64,000 nt of DNA from Sporolactobacillus shoreicorticis (GCF_024125445.1 NZ_JAMXWM010000013.1:1-64000); one strand, 5' to 3'. Shown: positions 9,545 to 18,334, numbered from the stretch's first letter. Numbers and translations: made by a program. Notes: generated by a model from the sequence alone, not told the origin.

Positions 9545-10156
9545 TCATCTTCTCACATTTTCAAAATAAGCCTCTGCTAACCAAGGATGGACGACCTTTA
9601 ACTTGTCTTTTCGTTTCCATAGATAGTGGATATAGGCATAGGCTCCCGCCTCTAAAGAGGATTGCAGTTGTTGTTTTAATTCGTCTAGGTATGGAGGTAT
9701 TCCTTGTTGATCCCATTCAATCTTATCTGCCACAAATACAATGAGATCGAGAACAGACGGATGGCTTCTGAGCGTTGTGTGGCATTCAATCGCATTGAGT
9801 ATTTCTAGATCAGTGACGTGAAATAAGTCTCTGGCCATAACCTTTGAGATTTTTTGATGAAGGATCATCGGAAATGCTGCCTCTTCCTCTAAAACATCAA
9901 TAGTCAATTCTCTTGCTACGGAAAGACGCTGATTGTTTGGGATCACCGCGCTAATGTCATGTAAAGCACCGGCAATCTCAGCTTTTTTCTCCCCGGTTCC
10001 AAATACACGAGCAAGTCTGTTCGCTTCCTCGCTCACTCGTCTTGAATGATCAGCAACTAATGGTAATTGGTTGTTTCTTAAAAAATGATAAGAATCAAAA
10101 ATAGGATCGCCTGTAAAGTGAACATTTTGAATAAATTCAGAAAATAGGTTCATCAT
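9545..10156 (-). CDS. HD-domain hydrolase, YqeK-like
   Basis: A 203-aa HD-superfamily metal hydrolase. The metal ligands are visible in order: ADHSRRV (His), GALHDIS (HD), ECHTT (His) and VADKIEW (Asp). The order and spacing match YqeK-type proteins, which hydrolyse diadenosine tetraphosphate symmetrically; this role is inferred. It is the first gene of a two-gene unit with the truncated uppS-like gene. Confidence 0.75.
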   Translation of the reverse strand: MMNLFSEFIQNVHFTGDPIFDSYHFLRNNQLPLVADHSRRVSEEANRLARVFGTGEKKAEIAGALHDISAVIPNNQRLSVARELTIDVLEEEAAFPMILHQKISKVMARDLFHVTDLEILNAIECHTTLRSHPSVLDLIVFVADKIEWDQQGIPPYLDELKQQLQSSLEAGAYAYIHYLWKRKDKLKVVHPWLAEAYFENVRR

Positions 10157-10204
10157 ATAAATCCTTTCGATTCGAAGTTTGAATCATGACTTTTTATCGA
10201 TTCA

Positions 10205-10547
10205 TTACTCAGGGGCAACGAATTCAACCTTGATCCGATCCGAATCCTCAAAAAAGACCGCATAATAATCCTTCCCGCCTGCAAAGGGGTGGCGGTCTTT
10301 TCACCCCACGGTGGATTAAAGCTTCGGTCATTTCATCCACTTCTTCTCTTGATTCAGCATGAAAAGCGAGATGATTAAGTCCTGTCCTGCATCGGTGGAA
10401 GGGGATATCAAGATATTTTTTCCTTGTCTGTACAAAAACAAGATATGTATCGCCTAACTTCCAGCTCTCCCCCTCCTCCCATTCTTGAAACGGCTCATAA
10501 CCTAGTGGCTTTTTTCCACATAGCAATGACTTCATCACGTAATTCAA
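10205..10547 (-). pseudogene. VOC/glyoxalase-fold protein, frameshifted
   Basis: A vicinal-oxygen-chelate family remnant. The open part carries GYEPFQEW, LVFVQTR and TGLNHLAFHAESREEVD, the second half of a VOC repeat. Near 10290-10310 the frame shifts; the neighbouring frame gives the expected end HPFAGGKDYYAVFFEDSDR followed by IKVEFVAPE and a stop at 10205. The N-terminal strand is also not recognisable in the same frame. Confidence 0.65.
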
Positions 10548-10624
10548 ACGATCGAAAATTCAAAGGAATCCTTCCAATGAAACACCATTGTCCGCAGTTG
10601 TCCAATCCAGAAGTTGAAAAATGG

Positions 10625-11110
10625 TCAAACTATGCTTTTCTCAAAAACATACTGCTTCCCTTTTTTACCGATGAAGGTGCGGGCGGTGTCACGATAGCCC
10701 ATTCGTTTGTACAATCCGATAGCCGTAAAGTTAACAGCATTCGCACCCAATACGATCATCGTTTTACTGGAGAAATGCTTGCGAACAAACGAAAACAGTG
10801 CTTCCATGACTATTTTTGACAGTCCTTTTCCTCTATAATTGACATCAAGTGAGAACGCTCGAAAAAGAAGCGCATGATCATAGGTGCCATAGTCAGATTG
10901 ACGAGGAAGCTCCTCTAAAATGAAAAAACCGGCAACCGCATCTTGAACAAACACGACAATCGGGTAAGCTTTTGTTGTATCAGCGATTGACTCAAGTGCC
11001 TGAACGGGGTGAGAAGAAAATTTTGTCTGCCCAAATTGATAGTTTTGTAATTGTTGTGACAGAGATTCACGATAAAATGCCAACTCTACTTGCAGCAAAT
11101 GTTTGCCCAT
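10625..11110 (-). CDS. GNAT family N-acetyltransferase
   Basis: About 161 aa. Motif A is FSLDVNYRGKGLSKIVMEAL and motif B contains NFTAIGLYKRMGYRD. ATG at 11110 is preferred because GGAGG stands 5 nt before it. It overlaps slightly with the end of a GNAT fragment upstream and is probably co-transcribed with the TPR gene. The substrate is unknown. Confidence 0.85.
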   Translation of the reverse strand: MGKHLLQVELAFYRESLSQQLQNYQFGQTKFSSHPVQALESIADTTKAYPIVVFVQDAVAGFFILEELPRQSDYGTYDHALLFRAFSLDVNYRGKGLSKIVMEALFSFVRKHFSSKTMIVLGANAVNFTAIGLYKRMGYRDTARTFIGKKGKQYVFEKSIV

Positions 11111-11121
11111 TTTTTCCTCCA

Positions 11122-11301
11122 TCAATTGAGTTTTTTTAACAATTTTTGATAAGCTCCATAGGCATCCTTACCTTGATAAAGAACATGGGTAAAGCCTTTT
11201 TTCAAATATAACTTAATTGCAATGAGTTTGTCCAAATCGACACCTACTGTTACTTCTTGATAGCCTAATTCACGCGCGTAATCGATGAGAAAATCAATCA
11301 A
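11122..11301 (-). pseudogene. C-terminal fragment of a GNAT acetyltransferase
   Basis: An open stretch of 59 codons reads FLIDYARELGYQEVTVGVD then KLIAIKLYLKKGFTHVLYQG, the motif B/C-terminal half of a GNAT protein. There is no N-terminal half, as the TPR gene ends directly upstream with its stop overlapping. It is a leftover from a deletion. Confidence 0.6.
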
Positions 11302-11804
11302 AGATCATCAAATTTGTCGCTTAATGCTTGAAAAAAGCCGTCAAATTTTTGCGCCTCTACTTCATTCAATAAAAGTCCGCCTAACGTTTTTACAGCTTGG
11401 GTTGGTTTATTGTCATCAATAAGAATAAGGCTATAGAAGCAATGTGCCGCAACATCTTGTCGATATTTTTCACAAGCCTGCTCAATTGTCTCTAAGGCCG
11501 AATGAATCTGTCCTACATTTCGATAAGATGACGCTAAGCAGATTAAAGCGATCCGTTCATCTTCTTTGGATAAACCAAGCTCAAGTGCCTTTTTATATTT
11601 CGGGATCGCCTCTTCCTCCATTGCCAGTTTATCAAGCGCCAACGCATACTGTAGCCAAATTTTGCTTTCCTGGGGGTGCTGATCACTTAACATTTGGAAC
11701 ATGTTCAACCCTCGCCCGTTCTGCCCATGTTCTATTAAGGAGCTTGCCTTTTGAATGATCGAATCAATACAATCTTCCATAATTTTTTCCACCTTACTCT
11801 CCAA
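11298..11804 (-). CDS. Tetratricopeptide-repeat protein
   Basis: A 168-aa soluble helical protein with TPR-like repeats, for example IWLQYALALDKLAMEEEAIP followed by KYKKALELG and a further unit around LICLASSYRNVGQIHSALET. Function unknown; TPR proteins usually mediate protein contacts. The start is uncertain: an internal GTG (after GGAGAG) or ATG (after GGTGG) 5-9 codons in could be used. Confidence 0.7.
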   Translation of the reverse strand: MESKVEKIMEDCIDSIIQKASSLIEHGQNGRGLNMFQMLSDQHPQESKIWLQYALALDKLAMEEEAIPKYKKALELGLSKEDERIALICLASSYRNVGQIHSALETIEQACEKYRQDVAAHCFYSLILIDDNKPTQAVKTLGGLLLNEVEAQKFDGFFQALSDKFDDL

Positions 11805-11818
11805 TTACGCGTTTAGCT

Positions 11819-12298
11819 CTACTCATAGGATAAGACAAAATCTGTTCGTTCCGTTTCCATTTTGATAAACGTCACAGTTTTTCCAAAACTGAGCCGTGCC
11901 TCCCTGCCTGTTTCAGAGAATTCAAGCTGCTTATATAAATGAATCGCACGTTGATTAAAATCGACAACATCCAGCTTTATGACTCCTTGGTAATTAAAGT
12001 GCTTTCTGCCAAAAGCAAGACAATTAGATGCAAATGCTCTGCCGTTGCCCTTTCCTATTTCTTGTGGGCAAATTCCCAGTCCGATTTCAAAACCGTTCGC
12101 GGACACGGTGTATTCAAAAATACCAAACAAACGTCCATCTTTCAGAACCGAAAAATAATGGTTTGCAGGATCAGTGACTATTTCTTTATAGGTTTCTTCA
12201 ATTCCTTCTTCCGGAATCGTGTAAAAAGTATAAGGCTCTGCATAGGTCCAGTGGACATATTCTTCTGCCTGAACACGATTCATCGGCATGATGTTCAT
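11819..12298 (-). CDS. GNAT family N-acetyltransferase
   Basis: A 159-aa member of the RimI/RimJ-like GNATs. IGLGICPQEIGKGNGRAFAS forms motif A and NQRAIHLYKQLEFSETGREA motif B. GGGAG precedes the ATG by about 10 nt. Likely one transcript with the flanking minus-strand genes. Confidence 0.85.
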   Translation of the reverse strand: MNIMPMNRVQAEEYVHWTYAEPYTFYTIPEEGIEETYKEIVTDPANHYFSVLKDGRLFGIFEYTVSANGFEIGLGICPQEIGKGNGRAFASNCLAFGRKHFNYQGVIKLDVVDFNQRAIHLYKQLEFSETGREARLSFGKTVTFIKMETERTDFVLSYE

Positions 12299-12330
12299 GT
12301 TAATATCACTCCCTTTTTCTTAACGGGAAC

Positions 12331-12552
12331 CTATTTTTTTTCTTTTCCATAGTGACGATCAAAACAGGTCCGGCAATAGACTTTGCCATGAGCGTCTTTC
12401 ACAAAACGATGAATAATCGTTTCCGTCACACCATACCATGCCTTCTTCGGTGACTGAGCGATAATACACATGAATTCGCCGGGATGAATGGTTTGACCAC
12501 ATTCCGTACATCTAAAAATGTAATTGTTGTTTAATTTCGAGAGAAAGCTCAT
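12331..12552 (-). CDS. Small zinc-ribbon protein
   Basis: A 73-aa protein with two CxxC knuckles (CTEC at about residue 15 and CRTC near residue 59), which suggests one structural zinc site. It is rich in charged residues, has no membrane segment and no recognised family name. The start is supported by GGAGG about 8 nt upstream. Confidence 0.6.
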   Translation of the reverse strand: MSFLSKLNNNYIFRCTECGQTIHPGEFMCIIAQSPKKAWYGVTETIIHRFVKDAHGKVYCRTCFDRHYGKEKK

Positions 12553-12576
12553 ATCAGTGCCTCCTGATTGGAACTT

Positions 12577-13014
12577 TTACTCTTCATCGTCATCATTCGC
12601 TCGTTTTTTCTTAAGATAATACATGAATGAGAAGGAACCGAGAAAGCAAACAAAAAAGATCGTTCCGCTGATCCATGCAAAGGAAGGATGTTGACGGTCG
12701 GTGAACCAGCTGATCAATCCCATCAGTACACCGACCGCTAAAGAAATAAGGACAAAAACATAATAAGGAACTGGCGTCTTGCACTTTTTTTCGGTTGCCT
12801 CAACATCCGCCGTTACTCTCATTTGCAGAAAGATGAGCAGAATGTTGGTCAGCATCATGACAAGAAAAAATGGTGATTCAATTGCCTCCCTTGAACCGCT
12901 AGTGAAGGCTATATAAATTAAAACAGCAAGCATTCCAACCGTCTGGAAAATATAGGCGATTCGAAAGTTTTTCAAGTTAACGAGAATTAATCGTTCATCA
13001 GTAATTCTCTTCAT
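12577..13014 (-). CDS. Four-helix membrane protein paired with an HTH regulator
   Basis: 145 aa with four hydrophobic segments (about residues 20-37, 48-65, 83-102 and 114-133) and a charged C-terminus. Its ATG overlaps the TGA of the HTH gene (ATGA), and GGAGG lies 7 nt before it, so the two are translationally coupled. Such XRE-regulator/membrane-protein pairs are common in Bacillales; the function of the membrane partner is unknown. Confidence 0.75.
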   Translation of the reverse strand: MKRITDERLILVNLKNFRIAYIFQTVGMLAVLIYIAFTSGSREAIESPFFLVMMLTNILLIFLQMRVTADVEATEKKCKTPVPYYVFVLISLAVGVLMGLISWFTDRQHPSFAWISGTIFFVCFLGSFSFMYYLKKKRANDDDEE

Positions 13015-13211
13015 GACTTTTCCTCCTCGATCCAAAAAAGTTCATCCAGTGATTTTCCGACTGCGTAACAAATAGCTAAACATAATTTCAGCGTTGGGTT
13101 GTATTTTCCTTTTTCAATCAAGCTAATGGTTTGCCGTGTTACTCCGGTATTTTCTGCAAGCTGTAATTGCGTCAAGCCTGCTTCGATCCGGGCGCTTTTC
13201 ACATGATTCAT
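13011..13211 (-). CDS. XRE-family transcriptional regulator, YgzD-like
   Basis: A 66-aa single-domain Cro/C1-type repressor; helix-turn-helix TQLQLAENTGVTRQTISLIE, then KGKYNPTLKL and a short tail DELFWIEEEKS typical of the YgzD-type small regulators. The start is ATG 13211 or TTG 13214; a GGAGG is 12-15 nt away, an unusually long spacing. The operator-like twin dyads just upstream suggest autoregulation. Confidence 0.85.
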   Translation of the reverse strand: MNHVKSARIEAGLTQLQLAENTGVTRQTISLIEKGKYNPTLKLCLAICYAVGKSLDELFWIEEEKS

Positions 13212-13241
13212 CAATGAACCGAAACACCTCCACGCTTCTAG

Positions 13242-13281
13242 TGTAATATATACATTACATCAGTGCAATATATACATTCCG
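13242..13281 (-). promoter_or_regulatory. Twin-dyad operator and promoter of the HTH gene
   Basis: TGTAATATATACATTACA (13242-13259) is a dyad with perfect 6-bp arms. A second copy, TGCAATATATACATTCCG, follows with a 22-bp period (13264-13281). On the minus strand TTGCAC, 17 nt, TACACT fits a sigma-A promoter lying on top of these sites, as expected for an autorepressor. Confidence 0.6.
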
Positions 13282-13315
13282 TTTTTATCTACTATTCTAT
13301 GAATACATTAACCAG

Positions 13316-13344
13316 TTGCAGAAATCGTGAAGATTAACTACAAT
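13316..13344 (+). promoter_or_regulatory. Sigma-A promoter of the folT leader
   Basis: TTGCAG, 17-nt spacer, TACAAT. The predicted transcript would begin near 13351, directly before the riboswitch. Confidence 0.7.
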
Positions 13345-13357
13345 AAGATTGATCTAA

Positions 13358-13464
13358 GGCAGAGTAGATTGTTGCGGGTTACGTGCCCGGGGGACGGGGA
13401 GTTGTCCCCGGGACGAAAAACGGTGTTCGTGCCGTTTGCCGTGCAATGATCGCATCCCGCTGCC
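13358..13464 (+). ncRNA. Tetrahydrofolate (THF) riboswitch
   Basis: The outer helix GGCAG/CTGCC, the conserved GAGTAGATTGTTGCGGGTT segment and the 3' GTGCAATGATCGCATCC segment match the THF riboswitch class (RF01831) as I know it. A variable, GC-rich hairpin (CCCGGGGGAC/GTCCCCGGG) fills the middle. It stands directly upstream of a folT-type ECF transporter gene, the classical location. Confidence 0.88.
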
Positions 13465-13471
13465 GCATATC

Positions 13472-13519
13472 GGAGGTGATCCTCCCTTATGTGGCAACAT
13501 TGCCAAACCATAAGGAGGA
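13472..13519 (+). promoter_or_regulatory. Switchable ribosome-binding-site hairpins of folT
   Basis: Two exclusive pairings are visible. CCTCCCTTATG (13481-13491) can pair with CATAAGGAGG (13509-13518), burying the AAGGAGG ribosome-binding site. Alternatively, its CCTCC pairs with GGAGG at 13472-13476, leaving the site free. This implies translational control by the upstream riboswitch. Confidence 0.7.
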
Positions 13520-13526
13520 TCTTTCT

Positions 13527-14123
13527 ATGGCTATTCATTCATCTATTTTTTCCGCTGCCTATTGGAAAACGGCCGCTGCGGAGCTTCGTAAGTTAAACAG
13601 GCTGACACTTGCCGCACTGATTATCGCTTTAACCGTGGTGATCGGTTCATTTACTATCCCCGTCACCGAGAATCTGCATATTTCTTTCAACTTTTTGATC
13701 GTTGCTTTCGGATCGATGGTCTATGGTCCGCTGCTTGGCATCTTTGCCGGAGCTGCCATGGACATTGTCGGTTATATCGCCCATCCCTTCGGCGCATTTT
13801 TTCCAGGCTACACACTATCTTCCATGCTTGGCTGCTTTATCTACGGTCTGTTCTTGTATCATCGCCGGATTTCAGTGATGCGTATCTTTCTCGCCAAGCT
13901 GATTGTTAATTTTGTTATTAATGTTGGGCTTGGATGCCTCTGGAGCCAAATGTTGTTCGGAAAGGGCTACTGGTTCTTTTTGATCAACAGCCTGATCAAA
14001 AATGCATTGATGCTTCCGATCGAAACCATTATGCTTACTGTACTTTTGCAAGCATTGATGCCCGTACTGACACGCGCGCATGTAATTCCGGTTCAGAACG
14101 GCAATCGTATTTCTCTCATCTGA
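13527..14123 (+). CDS. folT: Folate ECF transporter S component
   Basis: A 198-aa integral membrane protein with about six hydrophobic segments, the substrate-specificity subunit that captures folates and docks on a shared EcfAAT energizing module. The SFNFLIVAFGSMVYGPLLGI and GAAMDIVGYI stretches are typical of FolT-type S components, and the THF riboswitch upstream fixes the ligand class. ATG at 13527 has AAGGAGG at 8 nt. No EcfA/T genes are here; they are normally encoded elsewhere. Confidence 0.88.
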   Translation: MAIHSSIFSAAYWKTAAAELRKLNRLTLAALIIALTVVIGSFTIPVTENLHISFNFLIVAFGSMVYGPLLGIFAGAAMDIVGYIAHPFGAFFPGYTLSSMLGCFIYGLFLYHRRISVMRIFLAKLIVNFVINVGLGCLWSQMLFGKGYWFFLINSLIKNALMLPIETIMLTVLLQALMPVLTRAHVIPVQNGNRISLI

Positions 14124-14317
14124 TCACGTCTCAACTCCCTAATCAGCACGTTCGCGAAACACGGTTTGATCAACCTTGGCCCATGATGAGGCAACCGGAA
14201 ATCGTTTAGTTTTGAATGGCGTTTGCAGCTCATATAATGAAAAATGACCGTTTGTGTGCTTACACCGGACGGTCGATTGCAACAGCATGCCCACAAAAAT
14301 ATATGTTTCGATAAAAA

Positions 14318-14372
14318 AATAACCTCCCCATTAATAGACGTTTAATAGACGTTCGCTCAGGGGTGGTTATTT
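14318..14372. terminator. Bidirectional terminator with duplicated loop
   Basis: AATAACC(T)CCCC pairs with GGGG(T)GGTTATT, flanked by A- and T-runs, so it can end folT (plus strand) and the dehydrogenase operon (minus strand). The loop contains TTAATAGACGT twice in tandem. The rest of 14124-14519 holds only a second, weaker hairpin at 14246-14274. Confidence 0.8.
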
Positions 14373-14519
14373 TTTGCTATTATGAAACATCATTAGGCTT
14401 TTGAACCACGAATCAACAGGACATATGGAGCGAACACCTTGACTCAGAGCGGATAAGATCCGTTCCCGAAGGACATCGGTCGCTTTGCGCTGATCCTGTA
14501 TCCTTCGCTACATTCCCGC

Positions 14520-15497
14520 CTAGTTTACGACGACTTTTTGCGCCTTTTCCGGTTGTTCGCTGAGGCAATACGCCAGATTCCTGCCGCTGATGGTCTGCAG
14601 TTTTTCCAACGAATCCTGCGAGTAAAACGCGCTGTGCGGTGTGATAATGACGTTATCACGCCCAAGCAGCGGGTGCCCGGCCAGACGCGGTTTTTCTTCA
14701 GCGAGAACATCCAGTCCCGCGCCGCGAATCTTGCCGCTGTCCAATGCTTCCACCAGAGCCGCTTCGTCCACACAGCCGCCACGTCCGACATTGAGAAACA
14801 AAGGCCTGCGCTTCATCTGCGCGAAGGCGGCAGAATCAAAAAAGTGAACATTGTCCGCCGTCAGGTTCATGTGGTTGGAAATGACGTCCGCTTCCGCAAA
14901 GGCTTCCTGCGCTGTCGAAGCATGTACGTTGCAGCGTGCCGCCTCTTCCGCTGTCACATTCGAACTGACCGCGAGCACCTTCATGCCAAAGCCGTGGGCA
15001 AGCGCCGCGACCTTGCGCCCGATCCTGCCGAAACCGAACACCGCCAATGTCTGTTTCCCTATTGGTCTGCCGCCGGGAATTGAGCGATACTGCCAGCGAA
15101 ATTCACGATCAATCTGTCCGGTGTAGTACTTGAGGTTGCGATTCAGAGCCAAAAGCAGCGCCATCGTGTGCTCCGCAACCTCATCGGTGCAATATTCCTT
15201 GATGTGACAAATGATTACCCCATGCTTTTTTGCAGCCTGCAAATCGACCGAGTCATAGCCGACCGCATTGACGGAAACACAGCGTAACCGTTTCGCTCGA
15301 CTGAAAAAAGCCGCGTCCAACGGCAGAAACACGGTAATCAATCCGTCCGCCTTTGCCAGTGCTGCATAGTAAGATGCGTCATCTGCATAGGACAGCACCT
15401 GTACCTGAGCGTCGGGCAGAATCGAGGCAATCGCGGACGTTGTTAGCCGATAATCCGATACCATCACATTTCGGTAATCACTGATCAGGATTCGCAC
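14520..15497 (-). CDS. D-isomer-specific 2-hydroxyacid dehydrogenase
   Basis: 325 aa. NAD(P)-dependent interconversion of 2-oxo acids and D-2-hydroxy acids. The Rossmann signature is VFGFGRIGRKVA (about residue 154), followed by the catalytic Arg of LNVGRGG, a Glu in LAEEKP and the catalytic His of TPHSAF. GTG start at 15497 with GGAGG 7 nt upstream; it overlaps the end of the aminotransferase gene by 13 nt, so the two are co-translated. Together they could turn an amino acid into its 2-oxo acid and then the D-2-hydroxy acid; a D-lactate/phenyllactate-type substrate is inference. Confidence 0.87.
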   Translation of the reverse strand: MRILISDYRNVMVSDYRLTTSAIASILPDAQVQVLSYADDASYYAALAKADGLITVFLPLDAAFFSRAKRLRCVSVNAVGYDSVDLQAAKKHGVIICHIKEYCTDEVAEHTMALLLALNRNLKYYTGQIDREFRWQYRSIPGGRPIGKQTLAVFGFGRIGRKVAALAHGFGMKVLAVSSNVTAEEAARCNVHASTAQEAFAEADVISNHMNLTADNVHFFDSAAFAQMKRRPLFLNVGRGGCVDEAALVEALDSGKIRGAGLDVLAEEKPRLAGHPLLGRDNVIITPHSAFYSQDSLEKLQTISGRNLAYCLSEQPEKAQKVVVN

Positions 15498-16559
15498 GCC
15501 CTTACCTCCTGCAGAATTTCATGAAGCTGCTGCAGAACCATATCCATTTCTTCATCCGTCCCAATAGTTATGCGAACATAATCTCGAATCCTCGCCTCGT
15601 CATAATGCCAGAATGCCCCGCTCCTTCAGCATTCCGCATAGTTTTCCGCCTGAAATATAAGGATGCGAGACAAAAAGAAAGTTTGCATGCGGCTTGGCAA
15701 CGAAAAAATTCATTTTTTCCAATGCCTTCTGTACACGAACGCGCGTAGCAAGAACAGAATGGACACACCTTTCCAAATATGCGGTATCCCGCACGGCCGC
15801 CGAACCTGCCGCAAGAGCGAATTCGCTCATGTTAAATGGATTAAATGTGAATTTAATTTTATTCATATCGTCAATAATTTCTTTTGACGCAATAGCAAAG
15901 CCGATTCGCGCACCGGCCAGATTGCGCGACTTGGAGAAGGTCTGCACCACGATAAGGTTGGCATATTTTTCTGTTAGCGGAATGCACGATTCATTGCCGT
16001 AATCGACATACGCCTCATCAATGATCACCAATCGATTCGGTTTGTCTGCAACAATGCGCTCGATATCAGAAACACTGAGCGTCAAACCGGTCGGATTGTT
16101 GGGATTCGCCAGCACAATATCGCGATCGGTTGCGATATAATCTTCCACATTCACATGAAAGCCAGTATCCAGTGGAATTTGCTCAAAATCTATACGGTTA
16201 GTCTTGGCATAGGTTCGGTAAAAGTCATAGGTAATATCGGGAAAACAAAGCTTCATCCGCGGAGAAAAGAAGCTCATGAAGCAGAAGCCGAGCACCTCGT
16301 CCGCGCCGTTGCCGACAAACACCCGATCCGCTCCGACTCCGTACGTCTCGCCGATTGCCTCGCGCAGCTGCTTGCAGTGAGGGTCGGAATAGTGACCCAA
16401 TCCTTGAATCCGGCTTTGTGATACGGCTTCCAAAACACGTGGGGACGGTGGAATTGACGACTCATTGGCGTTTAGTTTGATATACGCCCGATCTTTCGGC
16501 TGTTCACCGGGAATATACGGCTCCATATTTTGAAATTCATCACATAAAAAATAGCTCAT
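15485..16559 (-). pseudogene. HisC-like aminotransferase, frameshifted near the C-terminus
   Basis: A class I/II PLP-dependent aminotransferase similar to histidinol-phosphate aminotransferase. Visible: LNANESSIPPSP, GNGADEVL, NPNNPTG, DEAYVDYG and the PLP-lysine motif FSKSRNLAGARIG. The main frame stops after ERGILAL near 15600; the next frame continues RHYDEARIRDYVRITIGTDE and ends at 15485, overlapping the dehydrogenase start. That conserved 35-residue tail and the overlap show the genuine gene end. A small deletion (net one base out of frame) breaks it. Start ATG 16559 follows GAGGGGG. No his genes are nearby, so histidine synthesis is unlikely. Confidence 0.75.
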
Positions 16560-16574
16560 ACTGATCCCCCTCAT

Positions 16575-17126
16575 TTGTTATGTAAGCTAACAACATTCAT
16601 GCATTAAAAGCCCAAAACGTTTGCAGCATTGAAGCTCACAATTTTAAATAACCGAAATTTCAGTCATTTAAAATTCAGTCTTCTGTATAAAAATCACAAG
16701 GTACATGTAAAAATTTTCACCCGCGATTTCACGCATCTTCAGACGGCATCCGGTCAGCACAGATAGAAAAAGCTTAAGAGCGGCATCCTGACCACAAGTT
16801 TAAGACAGCTTCCGTTGTCTCGAAATCCGCGGAGTTATTTTAGAATCCAAATACAAAAGAAGTTTTATGATGATTTGTTCTGCAATGATTTGTAAAGATC
16901 ATGTCATAAAACCTCCCCTGCTCCTCTTACTTGTATCAAACCCCGATGGTACTGTCTATATCCGTTCATACAAGAACTTTTCCCTCATTTTGTAATTTTT
17001 ACAAATCAATTTTGCCGATGCACACAGCTCTAAGGTTCATTAGTTTTCAAAACAGAAAATAAATTTTTGATATTTTCCATTTTTTTGCCTTGACTAAAAC
17101 GAAGTACTTGTTGTAACTTTGCTTTT
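16575..17126. other. Divergent intergenic region, aminotransferase/PucR
   Basis: About 550 bp between divergent genes, with no open frame that looks coding. Apart from the pucR-type promoter at its right end, I see no clear minus-strand promoter. Regulator binding sites for the aminotransferase operon would be expected here. Confidence 0.4.
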
Positions 17127-17155
17127 TTGACACCGACTTATATTTTTGTTACAAT
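17127..17155 (+). promoter_or_regulatory. Sigma-A promoter of the PucR-type regulator
   Basis: TTGACA, 17-nt spacer, TACAAT: a near-consensus promoter whose start point would fall about 25 nt before the ATG at 17186. Confidence 0.8.
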
Positions 17156-17185
17156 TTGCAGAAAATTATTATGGGAGAGATAGGG

Positions 17186-18334
17186 ATGCCGGACGTTGCT
17201 TCTTTGCAGCAGTTTGAATTTTTTTCTAATTTCACTTTATATGCAGGTGCAAAAGGCATTCATCGCATGATTTCGAACGTGGTGATTCTTGATCACGAGG
17301 GGTTCGACGGCAACTATACGGACTTTCATGAAGGCGATTTTGTCATCACAAACTTGCTCTATGCAAAGGATAACCCGGAGCGCATCCTCCCTTCATTTTC
17401 CAAGCTGATTTCCATCAAAGTCGCTGCCATTGCAATCAAGTCGATTTATTATCACGAACTGCCTAAGGAGGTTGTGGAACTGGCAGAAGCGCACAGCCTT
17501 CCCGTCTTTTTCTTTGATTCTGTCTACATTGAAGATATCATTCTGAACATCGTTGATTACCTGCGCTCCTCTGAAAAAATCAGTTACCTTGAAAATCTAG
17601 TAGATACGGTTATTTATACCGAAACACCCGAAACGGCACTAAAGCAGCTCCTGTCGCATTGCTGCCCGGATCATCGACACTATGTTTCCTCGCTTTACCT
17701 GACCGATCCCTCATCGAAGGATAAAATGTCCCTCCAAAACAGGCTCAATCGCAACAGTTTTTCCGGAAAACAGTTCATTGACTCGTCAGATGTCTCCTTT
17801 CTTATCTATAAAAAAGGCGTCCTGATGCTCTATTTTTCGGAGGAAGTGCAGCCATCCTCCGAAATCATGAAGAACTGGAGGCACATCCTCAGTGTATCAA
17901 ATCTTAGTCCCGGTGATTACCAAATCGGTGTGGATGACGAAATGCTGCCTATCCGTCAAATTGATATCGCCATTCGTCGCAGTATCTATACGAACCGCTG
18001 CTGCGCGCAACAGGATCACCCAAGGGCAGTGTACAGTTCGATGCACTTGCGCACCTTGATGCTTTCGCTGTCTGAAAACCGATATGCCCATGCTTATTTG
18101 ACCGATCTATGCAAAAAGATCAGCGCTTATGACCGCCGGCACAACACCCGACTCATGGAAACCCTTTATGCCTATGCAGGATGCCTGTTCCACATTGACA
18201 AAACAGCAAAAAAGCTGACCCAGCACCCCAATACCATACGCTATCGTCTGAATAAAATTAAATCCATTCTGCATTGCACTAATGATTTTGAGTTTCAAAT
18301 AATTGTCGGCCTGATTTCGGAAACACTTAGCTGA
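17186..18334 (+). CDS. PucR-family transcriptional regulator
   Basis: 382 aa. An N-terminal PucR ligand-sensing domain (about residues 10-120, with VVILDHEGFDG and FHEGDFVITNLLYA) and a C-terminal HTH_30 (AKKLTQHPNTIRYRLNKIKS). ATG 17186 is preferred because GGGAGAG lies 6-9 nt upstream; a longer frame of 10 codons exists. It is transcribed divergently from the aminotransferase/dehydrogenase pair and is the likely regulator of that operon (inference from layout). Confidence 0.85.
   Translation: MPDVASLQQFEFFSNFTLYAGAKGIHRMISNVVILDHEGFDGNYTDFHEGDFVITNLLYAKDNPERILPSFSKLISIKVAAIAIKSIYYHELPKEVVELAEAHSLPVFFFDSVYIEDIILNIVDYLRSSEKISYLENLVDTVIYTETPETALKQLLSHCCPDHRHYVSSLYLTDPSSKDKMSLQNRLNRNSFSGKQFIDSSDVSFLIYKKGVLMLYFSEEVQPSSEIMKNWRHILSVSNLSPGDYQIGVDDEMLPIRQIDIAIRRSIYTNRCCAQQDHPRAVYSSMHLRTLMLSLSENRYAHAYLTDLCKKISAYDRRHNTRLMETLYAYAGCLFHIDKTAKKLTQHPNTIRYRLNKIKSILHCTNDFEFQIIVGLISETLS

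Noticed and set aside
15485-16559. hisC for histidine biosynthesis
   Set aside because: No other his genes are adjacent and the overlap with a 2-hydroxyacid dehydrogenase plus a divergent PucR regulator suggests another pathway.
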